Below, piece after piece: positions 32,165 to 41,525 of a stretch of 64,000 nt of DNA (position 1 is its first letter; every line of letters starts with the position of its first letter). The stretch spans positions 2,790,001 through 2,854,000 of the forward strand of contig VNWV01000001.1 of the NCBI GenBank assembly GCA_009801085.1. Reading direction: 5' to 3'. The notes beneath the pieces are model-generated. The model worked only from the letters and a program-made list of their open reading frames with translations, had not been told where the DNA came from and did not search any database. The stretch is from Lasiodiplodia sp. COLG20. Taxonomy: Eukaryota; Ascomycota; Dothideomycetes; Botryosphaeriales; Botryosphaeriaceae. Made by a program: the position numbers and the translations under genes.

Positions 32165-33976
32165 AGTCACGATGCATTATGAATCCCCTATTATTTGCAG
32201 GAACAGGTTTATCCCAACTCTGTTGACTGTGTTTACAAACGGTTTGAATGTATGCTTTTCAGCAACGAGTTTGCATTGAAAGCCGACCAGATTTTACATG
32301 AAACAACTCTTATGGCCACGGCGCTTTTTGAAACTCGATTGCGGAGAGTAGGGAAATTTCGTAGCATCAGTGATTCCTTCGGTGATGAAACGCAGTTACC
32401 AATTTGCAGTCCGATATCTTTCTCAACATCAGGAAGAAGTACCTCCTTCGGCGACGAAGGTGAATCCAAAGGCCATGGACGTAGGTACAATAAGATTTCT
32501 ACAAGTAAGTACGTAGGGAAGAACAACACTATTAATTCAAAGTGGTGGATAAACGCTGAAATTCTACATTCACTAGCCCAGCCTTGTGGGTAGTGTCTGA
32601 GCACGGTAAGTTCATTGCATAGTTCTCTTAGAATAATCCCATGCTCTCCATCCCATACCGTTTCATCACGGGCCCTTCCACATTTTCATTTTCCGCTGAT
32701 GCAAGAGCTCCCAACTTACACTCCACCAACAACAACTTCTTTTCAGAAACCAAAGTATAGAGTCTTTTTGAAACCATTTTCGCACAACTGAATCGTCATA
32801 CTAATTGTTGTCTTCCTTTAGCACTTTTTCGCGATTCATCGCTATCACATGCTACCATAACCTGGAGGCCATTACTTCCACTACATGCTTATGTGACGAT
32901 GATAGGTGGCAACGACAGTAGCCAAGCATCTATCAAAGGCAAAAGAATTTCAGTGTTGCGATCCTGTGGGGGCCTACGCGCCTGAAACGGTTACAGTACT
33001 TGGTTGTGGAGCTTTGCTGGTAGAGAAAATTAATTAATTCGTGACACAAGATTAAATGGGTAAAGGAATATCTTAAGCTCACTCTCTTGTTTTGAGGTTT
33101 TCTGGGATAGTGAAAATTGGGGATGTAAAATAAAGATAGTAGAGGCAGGGATTAGATAGTGATTGGTTGCTTATAGCAGAACGTGTTGGGGTGTCCTGGC
33201 TACATGATATGCGCTGCGCTCCTCACGTCTCTTTACTTTCCTCCTTGACTTGTAAATGATGGCGGCGCGCCACGCTGAAACTTTTGGCAATTTGGACAGC
33301 AGCACGATGGGTCGAATGACCAAGGGCAAGGAAGCTCATGTTACATCATTCAACGGTACGACAAGAGTGTTTCCAGACCTTGCAGCTGCAAAAGAAGCCC
33401 CCCTCTCCCTACTGGACGCCTCTAGTCCTTGACATTTTGTCGGCCGCCAGAGCTTTCCCATCTCCACCGTAGCAAAGTCCTTCTCAGCCTGGAACTCACG
33501 GCAGAGTAGGCTGTTGTGTACGGCTGATGGAGTTTAATGAAATTACCACAACATGGAAAGAGATTTTGTGTCAGTTCTGACAAGGCTGCACTTGCGATTC
33601 ATCGACACGGACGGGGCCTGCTCCAGTGGCTTAAGCCTGATGACCGACCGAGACTGTGGTGGTTGCATCAGTCGATTGGAAAGCGACGAACGTGCAGGAA
33701 AACATCTGGTGATAGTCAGCTAGGCTGCAGATGGTCAGGGATTAATGAACAGTTATGATGTCGTTATCAGCCAATAGTGTGTCTAAGAAGAGCTGTGCAA
33801 CTGCTCAGCCTCGCCGTTGAAGCGCCACCGACCACCACGCGCCTACGCCCCGCATCGCTTACATGCCTAAGAATAACGTATTGGGAGAATGCTGCTGTTG
33901 CCTGATGTACGATTGTATATCACCTCATTAGCCCATCACCCGACTTCTCAAGTTCCTTGTTTGATACCACGCAAAG
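32165..33976. other. Long AT-rich accessory intergenic region
   Basis: 1.8 kb between the HET and patatin-NLR genes. Overlapping frames at 32195-32604 on both strands are not convincing. About 33000-33180 is AT-rich. A short 58-codon frame at 33256-33432 has protein-like composition and is listed separately. No transposon ends or tandem repeats were recognised. Confidence 0.5.
33256..33432 (+). CDS. Possible small ORF, 58 aa (doubtful)
   Basis: ATG ATG start, 58 codons, TGA stop. The sequence begins MMAARHAETFGNLDSSTMGR and stays balanced in composition, unlike its surroundings. It has no recognised domain, signal peptide or Cys pattern. It may be a degraded exon of a larger gene or a chance opening; a small secreted protein is unlikely because no hydrophobic leader is present. 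Confidence 0.2.
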   Translation: MMAARHAETFGNLDSSTMGRMTKGKEAHVTSFNGTTRVFPDLAAAKEAPLSLLDASSP

Positions 33977-36900
33977 ATGTCGTCGAAGCCTGACCCGAAT
34001 GGACCAGTCATTCTGCTTTCGCTTGGTAAGCCCTTTCCACCAGTGCCACTCTTCTCAAAACTTAATACAACATTGTAGATGGCGGCGGCGTTCGAGGAAT
34101 TTGCAGCCTGCTCGTATTGCGAGAGATCATGAATCGCGTCGCTATCCGGGAGCGCATACCGAGTGAGACAATCAAGCCGGCAGATTACTTCCACCTTATT
34201 GGCGGGACGAGTACAGGCGGTCTCATATCCCTAATGCTTGGTCGATTTCATATGACCACCGATGAGTGCTTGAAGCAGTACCGATCGCTCTCAGAGCAAG
34301 TTTTTGGTCCGAAAAATATCAAAAGCCCTCTGATCAACCCCCTTACAGCCCATGGGCTCAAGGAACGTGGAAGATACAAAGCAACGACTCTGGAGAATAT
34401 CGTCAAACGGCTCGCAAAAGCTCGGCTCAAAGATGAGGATGCATTGATGAAAGTCGACGGAATGGAAATCGGGATGGGAAGATGGTCAGTATTTGACAAT
34501 GACCTACTCAAAAACAGTACTGTATTAATGATCTGGGTAGCTTCGTTTTATCGACTGCAAAAAGCACCGCAGACCATGCTCGATACCTGCGCACCTACTC
34601 TGTACCGAAGTTTGAAGACCCCAATTGTTTGGTGTGGCAAGCGGCGAGAGCCACTACGGCGGCTCCCAAACTCTTCAAACCAATCACTATTTCACGCTCT
34701 GGTGGTTCCCACACAGATTACATTGATCCTGCAATTGGGTTCAACAATCCCATCAAGCAAGTATTATCTGAAGCTGAGGGAGTTTTCGGTGGTGACAGAA
34801 AAGTGCGATGCATTCTGAGCTTAGGAACAGGATTGCAAGATCCAGCAGGGATTACAGGAGATGGGAAAATATGGATCTTAGAAGTGATCAACATGCTCAA
34901 AGACATAGTCACAGACTGCGAAAGGGCCCACCGCGAGACTCATCAACTTCTGCACAACCACCAAGGACTTTACTATCGTTTCAACGTCGATGCTGGCGTT
35001 CAGAAGATTGAGCTGAATGAGTGGGAAAAACTTTCAAATCTTGAAGAGTACACCGAAAGATACATGGAAAATACCCCAGGGGTCAATAAGCAGATCGATG
35101 AGGTCGTCGATCTCATTCTTGGAGGGAATCAAGGCAGGGATGTTTTATCTCTCTCTGCCATAAATTCGAGTTAGTTTCCTAATTTTCATTTGCTGCTCGT
35201 TCCGGGAATTGATGAGTGAGCAGTTCAAACCATTTCGCGCGCTTCGCCCGTGATCCTGCTGCCTCGTGAGCGTAAGAGCTCGCATTACATTGAGCACGTC
35301 ATCCTTTCGCATGAAATCAGCAAAATCTTCAGCTCTCCAGGAGATGGGCTTGTCCAAACAGCTTTGGTTGTCGGCCTCGGAGGAAGTGGAAAAACTCAGG
35401 CTTGCCTTGAATTCTTTGGACATAGCGACACAGGGTAAGGCAAAGAGCCCAGACATCAACTGAGGTCTTTTTTTTTTGTTTCGTGAGTTTCAATTTGTGC
35501 TGACGTTGATCCTCAAAAGTTTTGTCCACAAGTTCTGGATCAATGCAAGCAATCCAATTTGCCTAGCGCAATCGTACAGCGAACTTGCAGACAAAGCAGC
35601 CATATATGACGACACACCTGGCAAAAATGTCAAAAATGTGAGAAAAAAGGTCGTAGAATGGCTGGAGCGACAAACGGATTCATGGCTTCTCGTCTTGGAC
35701 GACATGTACGATGATAAGCATGCCAGCTTGTGGTATCCACATTTTGGATGTGGCCGGGTTATCATCACTTGTCGTCACGAACTGGACGTTCCTCAGCCAA
35801 TAAGAATCCATTTTCCAGTTATGACTCCTGAGAACGCCATCATTTTGCTTCAAAAGATTGTCGGCGCGGAATGTGGTAGTAGAGAGGACGAAGAGGCCCT
35901 TGTGACTGATCTTGGATTTCTGCCCTTAGCGATTGAGCTTGCTGGAAACCATATCGGCACCGAAGGATTCTCCATTCAAAATTATCGCAAGGTTTGGGCC
36001 TCAACATTCAAGAAAAATAAAAACACTCAAGACTTGGAGCCGGAAGAGCAAAGGCTCGACGCCACGATCCGCATATCCTACGAGCATTTGCGCCGGAAGG
36101 CTGAGAAATCCACTAGAGCGCATAATGCGCTTGAGCTCCTGCGACTTCTCTCCTTTTTCAGCCCGAGAGGGATACCAGAGAGAATCTTCATAAGAGCACG
36201 GGAACGCTGGGACAAAGCTCTGACGGATGCGGACACTCCAGAGCCATGGAAATCCAACCTTCCTGCCGTTTTTAGCCTGGAAAGTAGCACGCCGGGAGAT
36301 GCGGTAGTGATCATGCACAATATGCGGAGCGCATTGAAAATTCTGAGAGATTATTCATTCCTCACGTTTGATGGCGACAACCCTCCTCACGAGATCGATG
36401 TGAACGCGCTGATTCACAGATGGATTCAAGTTGAAGAACGCGAAGCTGGCCCGCAAAGGAAACCAGAAGAGTCCGCCCTATGGAACGTTGCAGCTTCTAC
36501 CTTGGCAATGTCGATCTCGCGGGAATCTGAGGCAACAGATTCACCTTTCCACAGATCTTTGGCGCCTCATTTGGACAACATACTTCAGCGCGGAGGCAGC
36601 GACTTAGCTGTGCGTGATGGATCAGCTACAGGCATTCTCGCCATTTGTTTACCCATGCCAAGGCGATATGAGGCCGCCTCCCGGTTTGCTAGGGTGTTCT
36701 CACTCAGCGGGTATTTCACAAAAGCTCGAGGGCTTCGTCTTGCTGTTTATGAGGCTCTGAATGCGCAAACCGGAAGAAACCCGTCTGAGCTTGTACATGC
36801 GTGCTCGTTACTTGCAGATGCGTGCAGCGATGACGGTGACAAAGCAGCAGCCTTGAAATACCGAGAGCGGGCACTGGACCTTGACAAAGAATGCGGCATT

Positions 36901-38238
36901 TCGGAAAGAGCATCTGAACCTCATCTGCGACAGTTGAGGGATTTGGCAGATAGCTACCGAGATTTCCACCGCTATGAAGAGGCACACAAACTCCGTGAGC
37001 GAATCCGCCATATTTGGAAGGAATCCAAACCGAACGAGCGTGCTGGCATACACGCAGACCGGGACTTCGCAACAAGTTTTTACGACCTTGGCAATTATCA
37101 AAGAGCCATGCTGATACTTGAGAAGGTCGTGATGATCGAGAGAAATCGGGTCACGCAAAGCCGAATTGATTATGAGGATGGGGATCTTTTGCTTTCGCTC
37201 AGTGAGCTTGCACGGTGCTATAGCGCAAATGGGTACGAGAAGAAGGCTAAAGATGCATATCAAGAAGTTTTCGACGCTCGAGGAAGAAAACCCCATCACG
37301 ATTCCTTCGTCGCGATGCAAGACCTCGCCAACAGTTACAGTAAGCTTGGCAATGAGGCGGAGGCGTACGAGTTGAGGAAGGAAATCGTGGCCGGTTTCAA
37401 CGAGCTCGGAGATCGGATCTCACAAAAGCACCCAAGTTTTCTAGCTGCACAGTTCAATCTTGCCCGTAGCCATCTGACTATGGGCAAGGATGATGACGCC
37501 CTTCGCCTGCATCAGGAAGTGCTTGAATACAGGAAGGCACTGAATCAGCCAGACGAATATGACCTGGAAACCGTGGATTCCATGCTTGGTTTAGCTCTCT
37601 CATACTGTCGTATGTCTTTCAGTGCCTCCTGTAGTAGATCTGGTCAAGATACTGAACTGTATAAAGTCTTGGCTCTGGAAGAAGGTAGGTATGTTGCGAG
37701 GATCTGCGGAGATAAAGTTGCTTCCAGGAATTCGCCTGATATCCGAAAGTGGTTCTGTCGATGGAACGATGTTGGAAAGCTGCAATATGAACTGAGACAA
37801 TTTGACTGTGCGATCGACACTCATACTTCAGTGTTGAAAGCACTTGAACGCGAGAGTTTCGAAAAAGACGACGACGATGTATTGTCAACGGTGTTCCTCC
37901 TTGCACAAAACTATTTCAAACGAAAAGACTTTCCAACAGCAGCTAAGTTTTTGAAAGACATCATCGAATTGCTCAGAAAAAAGTTGGATGTCGAGGAATA
38001 TGGCCACCCGCGATTGATTGACCCTCATGAATGGCTCGCAAGAACGCTTCAGCAGCAGGGCGCCGATGCGTTGAGTATGTATGAAGAGATACTAAAAATG
38101 CGGGAAATGTTTCATGGAAAGGAGGCTAAGTACACAAGGGACGCTGCTGATACGTTGGTATCGCAGTATAGGTCCAGGAGAGAGCCAGAGTTGACAAGAA
38201 AGGCGGAGAAGCTGGAAGTACTCTATGGAATGGACTAG
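33977..38238 (+). CDS. Patatin-NB-ARC-TPR NLR-like (STAND) protein, 1337 aa
   Basis: Five exons fit: 33977-34025, 34079-34484, 34541-35169, 35224-35434 and 35520-38238. Patatin-like phospholipase domain: oxyanion loop DGGGVRG (residues 17-23), nucleophile elbow GTSTG with Ser61, and the Asp-bearing strand DYIDPAIGFNNP (Asp214). Phospholipases of this class usually have Asp-Gly-Gly/Ala there; here it is Asp-Pro-Ala. NB-ARC: Walker A GLGGSGKT (412-419) and Walker B LLVLDD (488-493). The second half is TPR/kinesin-light-chain-like, with repeated phrases such as DLANSYSKLGNEAEAYELRK and AQFNLARSHLTMGKDDDALR. In fungi this architecture belongs to NLR-like proteins; one member (Plp-1) causes allorecognition death in Neurospora. 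The TPR part presumably senses and the lipase executes. Split by introns, it otherwise appears as four disconnected frames. Confidence 0.88.
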
Positions 38239-38458
38239 ACTCGTTTGTATATCTAGGAACAATATACACTGAGAGAGAAAATTGCTGAAGTTTAATTCAG
38301 ATGTATGAAAATACTGTGCAATAATCCAATATCTTGTATTCCATCCATCTCTTAAGTGGGCCCACGCACGCATGCATACAGACTATGTTTTCGAAGAAAG
38401 CAAATTGAATGACTACGCTTGTTCTTGGTCTGGGCCGGTGGATGCAGTGGGATGTACC
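38239..38458. other. Short convergent spacer
   Basis: 220 nt, AT-rich, between the stops of the patatin-NLR gene and the small minus-strand gene. Likely overlapping 3' UTRs. Confidence 0.4.
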
Positions 38459-39097
38459 TCACTTACGCTTCCACAATCGAGATACTCTGTCTCTGAGACG
38501 TTTTTTATCCGGCTGACCAAGATATGTATCCAAGGCATGGTCATTTCCCACCATCTGAGGACGTGCACGTATAGATTGAGTAGATTGGAGATCCTGTGGA
38601 TTGCGCATTATTCGGTCAGTGAATCGGGGTTCGTAGTTGTACCTCTCCGCATTTGGGTGCATTATGTCGCCGGCACGACCTGGAACTTCCGAGATTGTGT
38701 CATAGGTCGGACTGAAGTCTGAAAAGACGTGGTTCTCGCTGTGGGAGTTGGAACTACTGGGATGGTGTGAATTTGAAGACTAGATATCTTTGTGAGTAAA
38801 TGCGAAAGCAAGTGTTGTTGAGTGCTCTGCGGTACTGGCACATACTTCAACCACTGGCTTGTGCCAGCTTGCGAAAGAAGGCCCTTCCGAATTGTTGCGG
38901 CCCGTGATTCCTGACCGCTGTGCTCTCTCACCATCTTCGATACCACGCAAAAGCCGGGTCACCTCATCTAGCTCAGTTGGCTTGGCTCGTGCTGGTGAGC
39001 CGTCGCGTGAGCCACCGCGTGAGCCACTTGAGCTAGATGCAGGGGTGTGAGCATTTCTGCCCACACGTTCTCGGCTGGATGGGGTGCTTATCGACAT
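38459..39097 (-). CDS. Small hypothetical protein next to the NLR gene, 190 aa
   Basis: Two minus-strand exons, 39097-38846 and 38779-38459, with a GTATGT donor and phase-0 join. Residues 1-45 are Ser/Gly/Arg-rich (SSSSGSRGGSRDGSPARAKP). A short helix-like segment follows (TELDEVTRLLRGIEDGERAQ). The second exon is polar with many Asn, Tyr and Arg, and ends in a basic helix, RLRDRVSRLWKRK. There is no signal peptide or membrane helix. I do not recognise the family. The intron model is supported because both halves are open, join without a frame change and use consensus ends. Its position, tail-to-tail with an NLR-like gene, makes it a candidate partner, but nothing in the sequence proves this. 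Confidence 0.5.
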
Positions 39098-40245
39098 TGT
39101 TCCGCCGCAATCACACTAGAAGTGTAAGCGTCTCGAAATTCCCAATTCGCAAAGAATCTGTGTCGTTCTATTCAGAACTTACGCAAACTTGTTTTTTTCT
39201 TGTGAAATGATCTATTGTCCTGCAACAACCTCTAAACATTCGGTGCATGCAAATGGCCTTTCGACAGTGTGGCATTGTTTTAGAGAAAAATGATTCACTT
39301 TAAACTCAATAGAAGAGAAACTGCGTGGAGAAACGGAACTTGTGCTAGCAGAGCCAAGTTGGCGAACGATGAAGATAAAACGTCTCTGAAAGTGTTTCAG
39401 CTCTAGATAAAAATATGGCGGAGTTCAGCCTGTACAAAATCCGGTGGCCTTCTTATCAACCGCGCAAGCAAAGCGAAAGCGAGGGAGGCTTATGCAAAGT
39501 CAGCGGCCGGAGCTGTTGTGTAACAATATAAAGCCACCACAGAAGTAAGCTGGGCTAATTGTCCACATGACAACAGCACGCGCGATCCAATTGGTTCCTT
39601 GAACCATTGCGGTGATGGTTGGGAACACTGAGCAGAAAAGTTTGAGATGCGGACATTGAAAAACTCTAGAAAAGATGGCTTTCCTTCATGAACACCTTGG
39701 AGTATCTTCTCAAAAGCTGTTCAAGGAGTTCCCCTTTGTCTATTTTAAGGATGAGGTGCCTTTTATTCGTCATGTATCTTATCAGGCTCCACGTCCTAGA
39801 GACCCAACCAAGTGGGCCAGAAATCCAGATGACTAATTTTGTCGACACATACTTTCCAGATTGCAGAGATAAGCCTTGGTCTTTTCCATCCAGTTGCAGC
39901 ACGGCCATTTACCATCTTGAATAGTATCGGGATTTGGTGGCATTTAGGCGATTAAAGATGGCAAACTTTTGGAAAATGATAGAGTCCTCTTTGGTCTGGC
40001 CTGTTAGCAGAGCGTGCAGAGGGAAGAGTGGAAGCCCGTATGGGCGCCTGGTGTGTGAAGATTCTTGCAGCCTCGCGCCCAACATGCAACAGCTCAAATT
40101 CCTGGCCTATAGCCTGTTTTAACGCTACTAAAAAGGCTCTGCTGACGCAGCGAGCAGATCGGCCAGGCTGGCCCAAAATTGAAAGGCACAGGGCAGCGTG
40201 CGGGCTTTCATTGAAACCAGAAATTATATATCTAGCAGTCAGTGA
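39098..40245. other. Accessory non-coding or decayed region
   Basis: 1.15 kb. It contains short minus-strand frames (39908-39666, 40097-39909, 40176-39952) with somewhat protein-like composition but no continuous gene, domain or start/splice logic. This looks like decayed coding DNA. The end abuts the RIP-like relic. Confidence 0.4.
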
Positions 40246-40703
40246 TACGAATTAAAAAACAAGGCCGGAACACACTTGATTCCGGGATCCACCTTTTCTG
40301 GAGTTAAGGGGAGCTACACTGCTATGCAGACGTCTGCAGGGAGGAGAAGAGAGTCCATAGGGCTTGGGCAGCTGCAGCTCGTTGCGGCCGTGGACAACCT
40401 TTTGGGGGCGAAGACGGCCTCGGGCGACATAGCGCGGGCTCTGATTGTCATCATACGGATGGTATGCGAATCCATGAGATTTGCATTTATATCCAATGCC
40501 ATCGGCAAGGACTACACGACCACTGCAGGGATCTACCCCACAAGCGATCAGATCATAGCGCTTGATGAAGTTGGGACGTGGTTTCTTCGGCGGTTCTACG
40601 TCACGAAAGGGACCCCGGCCCCTTAGAACTGGATCTGCCGGCTCCCATGGGAATCAACAATATTGCGGAGGCAGCTCACATGATCGGTATTGTGTTGAAT
40701 TAG
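40246..40703 (+). pseudogene. Broken ribosome-inactivating-protein-like (rRNA N-glycosylase) relic
   Basis: The frame open from 40246 to 40626 has no ATG at its head. It contains the central-to-late helical region of the RIP family (PF00161 type): a Tyr-bearing strand and LAG-like turn near 40312-40345, a leucine-rich helix after it, and the active-site helix. In that helix the Glu codon (40468-40470) and the Arg codon (40477-40479), followed by Phe, keep the family's E-x-x-R-F spacing. The frame stops at 40624-40626. A segment resembling the C-terminal strand region follows in a different frame, about 40620-40703. The N-terminal half was not found as a continuous frame; upstream frames are interrupted. 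RIPs depurinate the sarcin-ricin loop of 28S rRNA; this copy, as it stands, lacks the N-terminal half and is frame-broken, so it is probably non-functional. Similarity is by eye. Confidence 0.55.
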
Positions 40704-41525
40704 AACATTGGGACGTCGGCACCGACATGAACTCCCGCCTAGCGTTGGTTTCCCACAGCCACTCTTTGGTCGAAGTCTTCCACGCGCACTTCCTGAGCAT
40801 CGACAGTGCCACGCTCACTTACCTGTCTCGAACTCGGAGGTTCATCAATACTAAAAGTTCCTACATGGAAGGAGCAGACAAGTTGAGGCACTTGGAAAAG
40901 AATGGCAGGTATGAAAGGCAAATGCAGGAAACCGGGAGCAGGCAGGTGGTCAATTGGTGCATTCCGGGATGTTTCTCTCTTTATGATTATTTTCAGCAAC
41001 ATCATCTTCTACGTACGACCATAGGTCGCAGAATGCAGGGCTTCCCGTCCGCTCAGCCGTACTTAAGCTGCGAACCGGCCGATTAGTACTCAAGTGGGTG
41101 ACCATTGGGGAATCCCGGCTGTTGTACGTTTTCTGTTTTGTTTTGCTCAAGCGAGGGTCAAAAATTTTGTTGCCGGTGCCGGGTTCGGGCCGTGTCGGCT
41201 CGGCCCGAAACCAGCGCTTTGCAATTTTACCGTTTCCACTCATTTACTACCCAGCGTATTTGTTGTAAGCACTCTGGCTGAGTAGTAATGGATCGCAGAA
41301 GAAACTAAAATGAAGAGAGAAGGAATGGGGATTGAAAAGTAGAATTGGCCAGGTGTGAGAAATACAGTTTTGCTTCCAACATGAAGAACGAATGGCAACG
41401 GTAGGATGAGTTGGGCTGCTTACCCCGCACAGCCTCACTGCTGCCTAGAACGCAGAAAGATGAAAACGAAAGAGACGCCACAAATGTACCGTTTCCATTG
41501 AGCTTCTTTCCCCCTCGGGTCCGTC
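40704..41525. other. Intergenic region before the NACHT-ankyrin gene
   Basis: 822 nt. A plus-strand frame crossing 40562-41086 is out of frame with the RIP-like relic and has no domain. A perfect 8-bp inverted repeat lies at 41184-41209. The last 40 nt before 41526 are pyrimidine-rich and look like a 5' UTR. Confidence 0.45.
41184..41209. repeat. Perfect 8-bp inverted repeat (hairpin), 10-nt loop
   Basis: TTCGGGCC and GGCCCGAA flank a 10-nt GC-rich loop. The surrounding bases (GCCGGTGCCGGG before it) are much more GC-rich than the AT-rich neighbourhood. It could be a relic end of a DNA transposon with GC-rich subterminal repeats, or a hairpin in the 5' region of the NACHT gene. No matching partner end was found. 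Confidence 0.45.

Noticed and set aside
38846..38960. Possible HET-s-type amyloid motif in the small gene beside the NLR (GERAQ... region)
   Set aside because: Only a few residues match by eye, there is no second repeat, and the neighbouring NLR has its own fused lipase domain with no matching motif at its N-terminus.
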